From assembly GCA_002385605.1 (NCBI GenBank), contig DGDU01000004.1, positions 7,193 through 30,952 on the forward strand: DNA of 23,760 bases, given 5' to 3'. The notes beneath the pieces are model-generated. The model saw only the letters and a program-made list of their open reading frames with translations, did not search any database and was not told where the DNA came from. The stretch is from Christensenella sp. UBA3944 (GTDB lineage: Bacteria; Bacillota; Clostridia; Christensenellales; DTU072). The position numbers and the translations under genes were made by a program. This document shows, in pieces, positions 6,591 through 14,901 of this stretch (positions are counted from its first letter, which is position 1; every line of letters begins with the position of its first letter).

Positions 6591-7715
6591 ATGATAAACA
6601 AAGAATTTTTCCTTGCTCTCGACCAGATGGAAAAAGAGATGAAGCTCGATAAAGAGCTGCTTATGTCGTCGCTGGAGGCAGGGCTTGCCACCGCCTTTAA
6701 GAAGGAAACGGGCGAAAACCGCTCTATCGCGGTAAAGCTCAACCCCGAAAAGGCAACCATCAAGTTCTACGCCTACCAAAAGGTGGTCGAGGGAGAGCCT
6801 CAGGAGGAAAACGAGATTTCGCTCGAGGAAGCAAGGGATATTAAGCCCGACGCCAAGATTGGTGATCTTATCGGCGAGGATGTGACTCCCAAGTCGCTTT
6901 CCAGAATTGCCGCCCAGACCGCAAAGCAGGTTATTATGCAGCGCATAAACGAGGCCAAGAGAGAGCAGGCCCAGAACGAGATGGCGGACAAAGAAGGCGA
7001 ACTAATGCAGGCCATCGTGCGCAGGATAGACGCCGGCAGCGTTTATGTCGAAATTATCGGAAGCCAGATCGAGGGTGTTCTCGGCACGACGGATCAGGTT
7101 CAGGGCGAAAAGCTTAAGGTAAACGACAAAATTAAGGTGTATGTCAAAAAGGTTAAGAGCGACCTAAGAGGCAGCAGGGTTATTGTCAGCAGGTCCAGCC
7201 CCGGCTATGTGCGCAAGCTGTTCGAGATCGAAGTGCCCGAAATCCGCTCCAACCTCGTAAAGATAAAGAATATCGTCCGCGAAGCGGGCTACCGCACCAA
7301 GATGGCCGTATACAGCGAAGACCCCAACCTGGACGCCATCGGATCGTGCATAGGCGCCAAGGGCGCCCGTGTTAACGCCATCGTTGCCGAGCTTAACGGT
7401 GAGAAGGTGGACATTATACAATACAGCAACGACCCCTCCGAATATATCGCGAGAGCGCTAAGCCCCGCTAAGGTTCTTATGGTGCAGCTCAATGAGGCCG
7501 AAAAATACGCAAAAGTCGTCGTTCCCGACGATAAGCTTTCGCTGGCCATAGGCAAAAACGGGCAAAACGCCAGGCTTGCCGCAAAGCTTACGGGCTACCG
7601 CATAGATGTAAAGCCTTACAGCGAGGTTATGGCAGAGCTTGAAGCCAGCGACGGAGAGGACGGACAGGCCGAAACCGCAAGACAGCTTAAGGAATCCGGA
7701 GAGAGCCATCAATGA
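6591..7715 (+). CDS. nusA: Transcription termination/antitermination factor NusA
   Basis: 374 residues, the short form usual in Firmicutes, without the C-terminal acidic repeats of E. coli. NusA binds RNA polymerase and nascent RNA and modulates pausing, termination and antitermination. The polymerase-binding N-terminal domain (1-125) is followed by S1 (about 135-200, with VYVEIIGSQIEGVLG), KH1 (about 225-280, GSCIGAKGARVNAIVAEL at 251-268) and KH2 (about 295-345, LAIGKNGQNARLAAKLTGYR at 318-337). The tail is short, acidic and Gln-rich. GGAGGA (6575-6580) precedes ATG 6591 by ten bases. The stop overlaps the ylxR start as ATGA. Confidence 0.96.
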   Translation: MINKEFFLALDQMEKEMKLDKELLMSSLEAGLATAFKKETGENRSIAVKLNPEKATIKFYAYQKVVEGEPQEENEISLEEARDIKPDAKIGDLIGEDVTPKSLSRIAAQTAKQVIMQRINEAKREQAQNEMADKEGELMQAIVRRIDAGSVYVEIIGSQIEGVLGTTDQVQGEKLKVNDKIKVYVKKVKSDLRGSRVIVSRSSPGYVRKLFEIEVPEIRSNLVKIKNIVREAGYRTKMAVYSEDPNLDAIGSCIGAKGARVNAIVAELNGEKVDIIQYSNDPSEYIARALSPAKVLMVQLNEAEKYAKVVVPDDKLSLAIGKNGQNARLAAKLTGYRIDVKPYSEVMAELEASDGEDGQAETARQLKESGESHQ

Positions 7716-7969
7716 ACAAATGGATCCCAATGCGGACATGCGTCGTATGCCGCAAGAACCTGCCTAAATCCGACCTTATAAGGATTGTCAAAACCAAAGA
7801 CGGCGAAATTATGCCGGATCCCACGGGTAAGGCTTCGGGCAGAGGGTGCTATGTATGCAAAGAGGGCTGCGGGAGCGTGTTCATAAAGAAAAAAGCCGCG
7901 AACAGGGCTTTCAAAACCAATGTAGGAGAGGAAGTGTATGAGCGGCTCAAGGAGTTTTTTGAAAACTAA
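7712..7969 (+). CDS. rnpM: YlxR family protein (RnpM)
   Basis: 85 residues. It matches YlxR, recently named RnpM, an RNA-binding protein reported to associate with and modulate RNase P in Bacillus subtilis. The family signature is present: RTCVVCRKNLPKSDLIRIVK (8-27) and GRGCYVC (43-49), followed by a basic segment. Cys10, Cys13, Cys46, Cys49 and Cys53 could form a metal site, which is an inference. The start overlaps the nusA stop by four bases, and the end overlaps ylxQ by 32 bases. The position between nusA and ylxQ/infB is the standard one. Confidence 0.92.
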   Translation: MNKWIPMRTCVVCRKNLPKSDLIRIVKTKDGEIMPDPTGKASGRGCYVCKEGCGSVFIKKKAANRAFKTNVGEEVYERLKEFFEN

Positions 7970-8270
7970 AATCGCATCGTATCTCGGGCTGTCTCTTAGG
8001 GCGGGCAAAGCCGTGCTGGGCGCCGACAATATATGCGAATCCAAGCCGCTGGTGGTAATCGCCGACCCCTCGCTTTCGCCAAATGCGTTAAAGAAGGTGG
8101 GCAACCGTTGCAATTACCTGGGCATACGGCTTATAATGATAGAAGGGGTGGGAGAGTTGATTGCCAAGCCCTCCTGCAAAGCGATAGGCGTCAAAGAGCC
8201 AAACCTGGCAAAAGCAATACTGGATGTTATAGACACAGTTTCGAAGGAGAATAGTGAACAGAATGAGTGA
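7938..8270 (+). CDS. ylxQ: YlxQ, L7Ae-like ribosomal protein family
   Basis: 110 residues of the L7Ae/L30e/S12e/Gadd45 fold, which binds kink-turn RNA. Family marks are YLGLSLRAGKAVLGADNI (15-32), VVIADPSLSPNALKKV, GNRCNYLGIRLI and GELIAKPSCKAIGV. ATG 7938 lies inside the 3' end of ylxR but is preceded by AGGAGAGGAAGTGT, so the 32-base overlap looks real; in-frame starts further down would remove the first strand and helix. The end overlaps infB. The precise role of YlxQ is not established. Confidence 0.9.
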   Translation: MSGSRSFLKTKIASYLGLSLRAGKAVLGADNICESKPLVVIADPSLSPNALKKVGNRCNYLGIRLIMIEGVGELIAKPSCKAIGVKEPNLAKAILDVIDTVSKENSEQNE

Positions 8271-10917
8271 CGCGAGGAAGCAAGACAACACTCTAAGCAA
8301 CATTAAGAATATCGGCGCTTTCGAGTCCGAGCATTTACCCATTATCCAAAATGCCCTTCTTGCGCAAAGAAGGAAGCTTGAGGAGCTCGCAAAAAGGCTT
8401 GAGGCCAAAAAGGAAGCCATAAAGCAGGAAATACAGGAGAGGCTGGAGCGGCAGAACGAGAGGGCGCGCCAGCAGCAGGAAAAGGAAAGGCAGCTTAAAG
8501 AAACCGATGAGGCCATCCGCAAGGCGATAGAGCTTCCGCTTATACCCGAGGAGCCAAAGGCCGCCGAACCCGCTGTGATAGAAGAACCCGTACAGGAAGC
8601 GCCCGCCGCCGAAGCAGCGCCGCCGGTTAAAGAAGAACCCGCCGCGCAGCAGCCCGCGCCCGAAAAGGCAGAGGAAAAGAAGGCCGACAGGCAGGAGATA
8701 GAAGAAAAGATAAGGCAGGCGGTATTCGCCAAGCCCAAGAAGCCGGTTATCGAAAAGCCGGTTATCCGCATATATGTCCCGCCGGTTGAAGAAAACAAAG
8801 GCCGCAATAAAGGAAGGGATGCCGCGCCCAGAGGCGGAGCGCCCAGGCCCAACCAGCAGGGGCCCGCAGGAACGCGCCCGCAATATGGCGCAAGGCCGGG
8901 GCTTTCGGCCAAGCCCATAATCGCGCCTCCCGTACCAACGACCGTGGGCTGGGCAAAGAAGAAGGGCACCGAAAAACCCTATGCATCGGCTAATATTGAT
9001 GAGAAGAAGGGCGTAAGCAAGAAAAAACTCAGCAAAAAGGCGGTCGAGCAACAGCCGATCATTCTTGCCTACGACGAGGAAGGGCTTGAGACCACCCGCG
9101 TCCGCACCCGTAAGGTAAGCGAAAAGAAGAAGCAGGCTTTCACTCCCCAACCCCAGGCGGTTATCGATCACGCCATAATAACCACCGACAATATAACCAT
9201 TAAGGAACTCAGCGAAAAAATCGGCAGAACCAGCGCCGAAATCATCAAAAAATTGTTCCTTTTGGGCATCATAAAAACTATAAACGACAGGATCGACTTC
9301 GAAACGGCAGAGCTTGTTGCCTCCGAACTCGGGGTAACCCTCGAGCTTCAGAGGACGGAAACATCCGAGGAGAAGCTGATCGCCCTGCACGAGCACGACG
9401 ACCAGGACGATCCCGCGCTTCTCAAGCCCCGCCCGCCCATCGTCACTGTAATGGGCCATGTCGACCACGGCAAGACATCTATTCTAGACGCCATCCGCAA
9501 AACCAATGTCGCCGGGGGAGAGGCAGGCGGCATAACCCAGCACATAGGCGCCTACACCGTTACCATAAACGGCTCTCCCATTACATTCCTGGACACCCCC
9601 GGTCACGCGGCGTTCACGGCGATGCGCTCGAGAGGCGCCAATGTAACCGACATAGTTATTATCGTTGTGGCAGCCGACGACGGCATAATGCCCCAGACCA
9701 TAGAGGCCATAAACCACGCCAAAGCGGCAAATGTATCAATAATAGTCGCGGTTAACAAAATGGATAAGCCCACCGCCGACCCCGACAGGGTGCTTACCCA
9801 GCTTACCGAGCACGGGCTTGTGCCCGAGGATTGGGGCGGCAATGTGCCTGTCGTTAAGGTTTCCGCCAAGACGGGTATGGGGCTGAATACCCTTCTTGAT
9901 ACCGTGCTTATCGCCGCCGAGGTAATGGAACTAAAAGCCAACCCCGACAGGCCCGCTAAAGGCACGATTATCGAGGCAAAGCTCGACAAGGGCAAAGGCC
10001 CGATGGCAACCGTCATTGTTCAAAACGGTACGCTTAAAGTGTCCGATTTTGTGGTTGCCGGCACAGTAGTGGGCAAGATAAGGGCTATGCAGGATGATAA
10101 AGGCCGCTCCGTCAACAAGGCGGGCCCCTCCATGCCTGTGTCTATTCTCGGCCTTCAGGAAGTCCCGGACGCGGGCGACCAGCTTATGGTTGTAAGCGAC
10201 GAAAGGCTCATGAAGCAGGTTGCCGAGGAAAGGCTTGCCAAAATTAAAGCGCAAAAAGAAAGCTCGGCGAAGATCTCGCTTGAGGATGTTTCCAAGATTA
10301 TCGCCGAAGGCAAGCTTAAGAACCTCAACCTTATCATCAAGGCCGATGTTCAGGGCTCTGTCGAGGCTTTAAGGGACGCCCTCACAAAGCTCTCTAATGG
10401 CGAAGTCAAGGTCAATGTCGTTCACGCCGTAGCGGGCGCCATTAACGAGTCGGATGTTATGCTCGCCGACACCACGGGCTCGATAATTATCGGCTTCAAT
10501 GTGCGCCCCGACAGCAACGCCAAGACCCTCGCCGAAAAGAATAACATAGATATCAAGATATACAGGGTTATTTATGACGCCATCGATGATATCAGCGGAG
10601 CCATTAAAGGCTTGCTCGCGCCCAAGTTCCGCGAGCAGTACCTCGGCAAGGCCGAAGTGCGCGCTACCTTTAAGATCAGCGGCATAGGCACCATCGCTGG
10701 CTGCCTCGTTAAGGACGGCAAAATCGTACGCAACGCCAAGGTAAGGCTTATCCGCGACAATATAGTAGTCGCCGAAACTGCGATATCTTCGCTCAAGAGG
10801 TTCAAAGACGATGTAAAGGAAGTCGCCGCGGGCTTCGAGTGCGGTATCGGGCTCGAGAATTATAACGATATCAAAGAAGGCGATATAATCGAATCCTTTA
10901 ACCTTGTACAGGTATAA
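8254..10917 (+). CDS. infB: Translation initiation factor IF-2
   Basis: 887 residues. IF-2 is the GTPase that brings initiator fMet-tRNA to the 30S subunit and promotes joining of the 50S subunit. An N-terminal low-complexity region (about 30-290) is rich in Glu, Lys, Ala and Pro, with a coiled-coil-like stretch at about 30-95 and a small repeat KPVIEKPVI. The IF2_N domain lies around 305-355 (ITIKELSEKIGRTSAEIIKK). The G domain has GHVDHGKT (401-408), DTPGHAAF (447-454) and NKMD (501-504), followed by domains II-IV, ending IIESFNLVQV. AAGGAG (8244-8249) precedes GTG 8254 by four bases and ATG 8263 by thirteen; neither spacing is ideal, so the true N-terminus may be three residues shorter. 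It overlaps ylxQ by 17 bases. Confidence 0.96.
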   Translation: MNRMSDARKQDNTLSNIKNIGAFESEHLPIIQNALLAQRRKLEELAKRLEAKKEAIKQEIQERLERQNERARQQQEKERQLKETDEAIRKAIELPLIPEEPKAAEPAVIEEPVQEAPAAEAAPPVKEEPAAQQPAPEKAEEKKADRQEIEEKIRQAVFAKPKKPVIEKPVIRIYVPPVEENKGRNKGRDAAPRGGAPRPNQQGPAGTRPQYGARPGLSAKPIIAPPVPTTVGWAKKKGTEKPYASANIDEKKGVSKKKLSKKAVEQQPIILAYDEEGLETTRVRTRKVSEKKKQAFTPQPQAVIDHAIITTDNITIKELSEKIGRTSAEIIKKLFLLGIIKTINDRIDFETAELVASELGVTLELQRTETSEEKLIALHEHDDQDDPALLKPRPPIVTVMGHVDHGKTSILDAIRKTNVAGGEAGGITQHIGAYTVTINGSPITFLDTPGHAAFTAMRSRGANVTDIVIIVVAADDGIMPQTIEAINHAKAANVSIIVAVNKMDKPTADPDRVLTQLTEHGLVPEDWGGNVPVVKVSAKTGMGLNTLLDTVLIAAEVMELKANPDRPAKGTIIEAKLDKGKGPMATVIVQNGTLKVSDFVVAGTVVGKIRAMQDDKGRSVNKAGPSMPVSILGLQEVPDAGDQLMVVSDERLMKQVAEERLAKIKAQKESSAKISLEDVSKIIAEGKLKNLNLIIKADVQGSVEALRDALTKLSNGEVKVNVVHAVAGAINESDVMLADTTGSIIIGFNVRPDSNAKTLAEKNNIDIKIYRVIYDAIDDISGAIKGLLAPKFREQYLGKAEVRATFKISGIGTIAGCLVKDGKIVRNAKVRLIRDNIVVAETAISSLKRFKDDVKEVAAGFECGIGLENYNDIKEGDIIESFNLVQV

Positions 10918-10928
10918 CGGAGGATTGA

Positions 10929-11288
10929 ATGAGAAGCGTTAAAGTAGAGCGAATCGACTCCGAAATAGCCCGCGAGCTTTCGCTGCTTATAGCTTACGAG
11001 GTAAAAGACCCGCGGATAGCCGACGCAATGATCACGGTTACGGGCGTAAAAACCACGAAGGATTTAAAATACGCCAAAGTTTTTGTTTCGATTATGGCGG
11101 AGGACAAAAAGTCCGCCCTAAAGCTGTTGCAGTCTATGGCGGGGTTTTTGAGGAGCGAGCTTTCGGCGAGAATCCGCGCCCGCACGGTACCCGAGCTAAC
11201 CTTCGCCCTGGACGAAAGCTTCGAGTACGGGCAAAAAATCGAAAAAATACTCCGGGATATAAACGCCTCAAAAAAGGATGAACAGTAG
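10929..11288 (+). CDS. rbfA: Ribosome-binding factor A
   Basis: 119 residues. RbfA is a cold-shock-associated 30S assembly factor with a single KH-like domain. Typical blocks are RSVKVERIDSEIARELSLLI (2-21), VKDPRIADAMITVTGVKTTKDLKYAKVFVS (25-54, the KH-type core) and the end PELTFALDESFEYGQKIEKI. GGAGG (10919-10923) precedes ATG 10929. It follows infB by 11 bases, the standard order, and leads directly into nrnA. Confidence 0.94.
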   Translation: MRSVKVERIDSEIARELSLLIAYEVKDPRIADAMITVTGVKTTKDLKYAKVFVSIMAEDKKSALKLLQSMAGFLRSELSARIRARTVPELTFALDESFEYGQKIEKILRDINASKKDEQ

Positions 11289-11289
11289 A

Positions 11290-12255
11290 ATGTACGAAAC
11301 CGTAATTAAGAAACTGCATTCGGCGCAATCTATTGCGGTGTTTATGCACATAAGCCCCGACGGCGATTGCGTATCCTCGACGCTTGCGGTTTACGCTTAC
11401 CTCACAAAAGCGGGCAAGAGCGTACATTGTTTTGTCGAAGAGGGCAACAAGATCAGGGACAACCTCTTGTTTTTGCCCCATGTCGAGGTAATTAACGCCG
11501 AGCAGTTCAAGACATACGACCTCGGGATAGCCGTGGATTGCGCCACGCCAGGAAGGCTGGGGCCAAACAATTACAAAAAATTTCAAAAGTGCGCCGACCA
11601 CATCTGCATAGACCATCATATAAGCAATACCCCGTTTGTCGAGGCTACCATTCTGGAGCCCAAGGCGGCGTCCACCACGCAGATTCTTTATAAATTATTT
11701 AAAGAATTTGACAAAAACCTTATAGACAAAGATATTGCCACTTTGCTTTACGCGGGGCTTCTGACTGATTCGGGCGGCTTCAGCTTTTCGGCTACGACTG
11801 CCGAAACCATGAAGATTGCCGCCGAGCTTGCCGCTTACGGCATAGATATTTATACCCTTAACCGCAAGCTCATTAAAGAAACCAAGCTTAGCGTATTTAA
11901 CCTCACCAACAGGATTTTGTCCCGCGCCGAGTTTTATTACGACAACAGGGTTGGGCTGATATGGTTCAGGCGTGATGATTTCGACCAGACGGACACATCT
12001 ATTGAAGATACCGAAGGCATCGTTAACGAGATTATCAATATAGACGAAGTAAAAATAGCCATTGCCGTTTCCGAAATGGACGAAAACGCCTATAAAGTCG
12101 GTATCCGCACCAAAGACGGCATCGACGCCAGCGCCTGCGCCGCGTATTTCGGCGGGGGCGGGCACTTTAACGCAAGCGGCTGCCGCATTCACGCCGATTT
12201 TCAGACTACAATAGCCAAACTGTTAGAGATGGCGGGTAATGTACTGAATGCTTAA
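11290..12255 (+). CDS. nrnA: NrnA-type DHH/DHHA1 phosphoesterase (oligoribonuclease/pAp phosphatase)
   Basis: 321 residues. NrnA degrades very short RNA oligonucleotides and dephosphorylates 3'-phosphoadenosine 5'-phosphate, using Mn. The DHH domain shows HISPDGDC (20-27), an AVDCATPGR Asp block and IDHHISN. The C-terminal DHHA1 domain has the substrate-binding GGGGHFNASGC. The choice of start is open: ATG 11278 overlaps rbfA, but its GG is directly adjacent, while ATG 11290 has AGGA eleven bases upstream and gives the usual short N-terminus. nrnA between rbfA and truB is the common Firmicutes order. The end overlaps truB by eight bases. Confidence 0.92.
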   Translation: MYETVIKKLHSAQSIAVFMHISPDGDCVSSTLAVYAYLTKAGKSVHCFVEEGNKIRDNLLFLPHVEVINAEQFKTYDLGIAVDCATPGRLGPNNYKKFQKCADHICIDHHISNTPFVEATILEPKAASTTQILYKLFKEFDKNLIDKDIATLLYAGLLTDSGGFSFSATTAETMKIAAELAAYGIDIYTLNRKLIKETKLSVFNLTNRILSRAEFYYDNRVGLIWFRRDDFDQTDTSIEDTEGIVNEIINIDEVKIAIAVSEMDENAYKVGIRTKDGIDASACAAYFGGGGHFNASGCRIHADFQTTIAKLLEMAGNVLNA

Positions 12256-13126
12256 CGGGTTTATCAACCTCAACAAAACCAAAGGGATGTCGTCGGCCAA
12301 AGCCGTTGCGAAGCTGAATAATCTGCTAAAAAGTAGCGGCGCAGACCACGGCAAAATAGGGCACCTTGGCACCTTAGATCCCGACGCCGAGGGCGTTCTG
12401 CCCGTAGCTTTGGGCAGGGCTACAAGGCTTTTTAATTATTTTCTGGACAAAAAGAAGGTTTATTACACCGAATTTGTTTTCGGAAAGACGACGGACACGC
12501 TGGACGAATCGGGCAAAATTACCGATATTTGTGACAAAATTCCCGATTTTGCAGCGATTGAAGCCGCTTTACCGTCTTTTGCAGGCAGGATAAGCCAGAT
12601 CCCGCCCGAGTATTCGGCAATTCAGGTTAATGGGCAAAGGGCTTACGAGCTCGCCAGGACAGGTAAGGATTTTTATCTTAAAGCAAGGGATGTAGATATA
12701 TATAATATCAAATTACTGGAGAGCCTCTGCGGTGGCGTTTATTCTTTCAGGATTGAGTGCGGCGGAGGGACTTATATAAGAAGCATAGCCCGCGACCTGG
12801 GGCTTTCGCTCGGAAGCCTCGCGTATATGCGCTACCTGAAAAGGCTGCAAAGCGGCCCGTTTTCGATAGAATCTGCTTACACACTTAATGAGCTTGCCGA
12901 AGGCGCTATAAAAGATAAAATTGTCCCTCTCGAAAAGGTCGTTAAAGAAACCTTCCCGGCGTATCATCTTGACGGCAGCCTTGCCGCAAAGGCGCTAAAC
13001 GGCGTGAGAGTAACTGCAAAAGGTATGCCGAACAAAGATTTTGCTTTGTATATAGGCGGGGAACTAATCGGAATTGCTTGTTCCGACGCCAAAGGCGGAC
13101 TGAATATAAAAACGAGGCTGATATGA
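12248..13126 (+). CDS. truB: tRNA pseudouridine-55 synthase TruB
   Basis: 292 residues. TruB converts U55 in the T-loop of tRNAs to pseudouridine and also acts as a tRNA chaperone. Conserved N-terminal block NGFINLNKTKGMSSA (3-17) is followed by the catalytic motif HLGTLDPDAEGVLPVALGRA (39-58) with Asp44. Later blocks are PPEYSAIQVNGQRAYELAR and CGGGTYIRSIARDLG. A smaller C-terminal domain follows. The start lies within the last codons of nrnA, with no good ribosome-binding site in view, so translational coupling is likely. The stop overlaps ribF as ATGA. Confidence 0.95.
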   Translation: MLNGFINLNKTKGMSSAKAVAKLNNLLKSSGADHGKIGHLGTLDPDAEGVLPVALGRATRLFNYFLDKKKVYYTEFVFGKTTDTLDESGKITDICDKIPDFAAIEAALPSFAGRISQIPPEYSAIQVNGQRAYELARTGKDFYLKARDVDIYNIKLLESLCGGVYSFRIECGGGTYIRSIARDLGLSLGSLAYMRYLKRLQSGPFSIESAYTLNELAEGAIKDKIVPLEKVVKETFPAYHLDGSLAAKALNGVRVTAKGMPNKDFALYIGGELIGIACSDAKGGLNIKTRLI

Positions 13127-13995
13127 TGAAAAGGGTAATCGCTTTAGGCTTTTTTGACAGTTTGCATAAGGGGCACCGAAAGCTTATTTCCGAAGCGAAG
13201 GCTTTGGCTGAAGAAACGGGCGCAAAGGTTTGCGTCTGCACCTTCGACGATTACTTTCTGGATTTGCTTACAAACGGCGCCGAGAAAGAGATATTTACTC
13301 TTGACGAGCGCAAAAGGCTGCTTTCCGAAATGGGAGTGGGCTGCGTAAAGGTTATTGAATCCTCAGTCGATAGGTTTTCGCAAAGCGGCGAGGAATTTTT
13401 TGAGGAAATGGTTGCCTGCGGCGAGCCTGCAGCTTTTGTGTGCGGCAGGGACTACCGATTCGGAAAAAACGCCGCCTGGGGCGCCGAAGAGCTTGCCAAA
13501 ATGTGCGAAGCAAGGGGTATTCTTCTTAAAGTTACCGATACCGTGATGTCGGGAGATCATAAGGTATCCTCTACCGAAATACGCAAAATGCTTGCGGAAG
13601 GCGATATCGAATGCGCCAATGAGCTGCTCGGAAGGATGTATTTTTGCGCAGGAAAAGTTGTGCGCGGCAGGGGGGACGGCAGAAAATTCGGCTATCCCAC
13701 GGCAAACCTCGGGATTCTTAAGCAGAAACTGCTGCCGGCGTTCGGCGTGTATAAGACAATCACCGAAGTTGAGGGAAAGGCGTATGCCTCTTTGACTAAT
13801 GTCGGAGGGCAGCCCACTTTCGATATAGAAAAACCGACAATAGAAACCCTCATAATGAACTTCGAGGGCAATATATACGGCAAAGACATTGTAATAAACT
13901 TTGTAAGGCGAATAAGGGGCATTCGTAAATTCCCCAGCCCCGAGGCGCTTAAGGAACAAATAGAAAAAGATAAATTGGAGGCGAGCCGTGATTAA
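13123..13995 (+). CDS. ribF: Bifunctional riboflavin kinase/FAD synthetase
   Basis: 290 residues. RibF phosphorylates riboflavin to FMN, then adenylates it to FAD. The N-terminal nucleotidyltransferase domain has ALGFFDSLHKGHRKLI (7-22) with the HxGH nucleotide site, CTFDDYF, FVCGRDYRFGKNA and SSTEIRKML. The C-terminal riboflavin kinase domain has VRGRGDGRKFGYPTANL, LPAFGVY and LTNVGGQPTF. The usual GNFDGVH of the first motif reads GFFDSLH here, but the catalytic His and Gly-His are kept. Two ATGs at 13123 and 13126 are possible; 13123 overlaps the truB stop. Gene order truB-ribF is standard, but rpsO, which usually follows, is absent. Confidence 0.94.
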   Translation: MMKRVIALGFFDSLHKGHRKLISEAKALAEETGAKVCVCTFDDYFLDLLTNGAEKEIFTLDERKRLLSEMGVGCVKVIESSVDRFSQSGEEFFEEMVACGEPAAFVCGRDYRFGKNAAWGAEELAKMCEARGILLKVTDTVMSGDHKVSSTEIRKMLAEGDIECANELLGRMYFCAGKVVRGRGDGRKFGYPTANLGILKQKLLPAFGVYKTITEVEGKAYASLTNVGGQPTFDIEKPTIETLIMNFEGNIYGKDIVINFVRRIRGIRKFPSPEALKEQIEKDKLEASRD

Positions 13996-14857
13996 ATTCG
14001 GAGTGGCGGGCAACTCTAACAAGTTTTTTGAGGAAGGCTATACCAGCACTATTCAGGCTGCCGAGTGGTGCGCTGTAAGGGGTATAGATATCTTTGAATA
14101 TTCCTTCGGGCGTGGCGTAACCCTTCCGGCAGCGACAGCCACTGCGATAGGGCAAAAATTCGCCGAATTCGGCGTCGAGCTTACCGTCCATGCCCCGTAT
14201 TTTATAAATTTCGCCAATCCCGACCCGTCCATGATAGAAAAGTCGATAGGCTATGTAACGCAAAGCATAAGAAAATGCGAGCAGTTTGGCGGCACCAGGG
14301 TTGTCGTGCATCCCGCGAGCCAGGGCAAGATGACAAGAGAGGAAGCCTTCGCTCTCACCAAACAAAACTTTGTGGCTCTCGCCAACCGCCTGAAAGAGCA
14401 GGGCTACGAAGACAGATTTATGATCTGCATAGAAACAATGGGCAAGCTGGGGCAGATAGGCACAGTGGACGAGGTAATAGAGCTGTGCGGGCTTTCCGAA
14501 TGCTTTTACCCCTGCATAGACTTCGGCCACATCAATGCCAGAGAGCAAGGTATTCTAAAATACGCCGAAAACTATAATACTATAATTCTAAAAATGCTCG
14601 ATAAACTGCCTTACAAGAAAGTTGAAAATATGCACATACATTTCAGCAAGATTGCCTACGGCCCCAAAGGCGAGCTTAACCACCTGACTTTTGAGGACAC
14701 AAAGTACGGGCCCGATTTTACCCCTCTTGCCGAAGTGCTTGCCGGATACGGGTTTTCGCCGTATATCGTGTGCGAATCCGACGGCACGCAGGCCGACGAC
14801 GCAATCGAAATGAAGAGAATCTATAACGAGATACTCGCGAAAAAGGCTAAAGTGTAG
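13988..14857 (+). CDS. Endonuclease IV-like TIM-barrel protein
   Basis: 289 residues of the AP endonuclease family 2 fold. Most zinc ligands of E. coli endonuclease IV have counterparts at close positions: His68 (VHAPYFINFANP), His108 (VVVHPAS), Glu149 (CIETMGK), Asp178 and His181 (CIDFGH), His216 (MHIHFSK), His232 and Glu263 (VCESDG). The Asp of the DxH motif, a zinc ligand in the canonical enzyme, appears to be Leu230 here. It could be a base-excision-repair AP endonuclease or a divergent sugar-phosphate isomerase-like relative. The GTG start at 13988 has GGAGGCG (13977-13983) at good spacing and overlaps ribF by eight bases, so it is probably the last gene of the operon. Confidence 0.78.
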   Translation: MIKFGVAGNSNKFFEEGYTSTIQAAEWCAVRGIDIFEYSFGRGVTLPAATATAIGQKFAEFGVELTVHAPYFINFANPDPSMIEKSIGYVTQSIRKCEQFGGTRVVVHPASQGKMTREEAFALTKQNFVALANRLKEQGYEDRFMICIETMGKLGQIGTVDEVIELCGLSECFYPCIDFGHINAREQGILKYAENYNTIILKMLDKLPYKKVENMHIHFSKIAYGPKGELNHLTFEDTKYGPDFTPLAEVLAGYGFSPYIVCESDGTQADDAIEMKRIYNEILAKKAKV

Positions 14858-14881
14858 ATTTCCGAAACATATTTATTTTTG

Positions 14882-14901
14882 TGCATATATTATTGTATGC
14901 A
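14882..14901. repeat. Inverted repeat spanning the yunB start codon
   Basis: TGCATATA (14882-14889) and TGTATGCA (14894-14901) are complementary except for one T-G pair, with loop TTAT. The yunB ATG (14897-14899) is inside the 3' arm. The -10-like TATATT (14886-14891) is also inside the repeat. Confidence 0.4.

Noticed and set aside
8741..8766. Direct repeat AGCCGGTTATC in infB
   Set aside because: It is the coding repeat KPVIEKPVI in the variable N-terminal region of IF-2. Such small duplications are ordinary there.
8088..9468. Long open frames on the minus strand opposite infB (up to 377 codons)
   Set aside because: They lie opposite the well-supported IF-2 frame, are low in complexity and reflect codon bias in the Glu/Lys/Ala-rich region. 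No ribosome-binding site or family match is seen.
14867..14891. SigE promoter for yunB (ACATATT and CATATATT)
   Set aside because: The two boxes are only about 10 bases apart, shorter than the 13-15 expected, so I did not annotate it.
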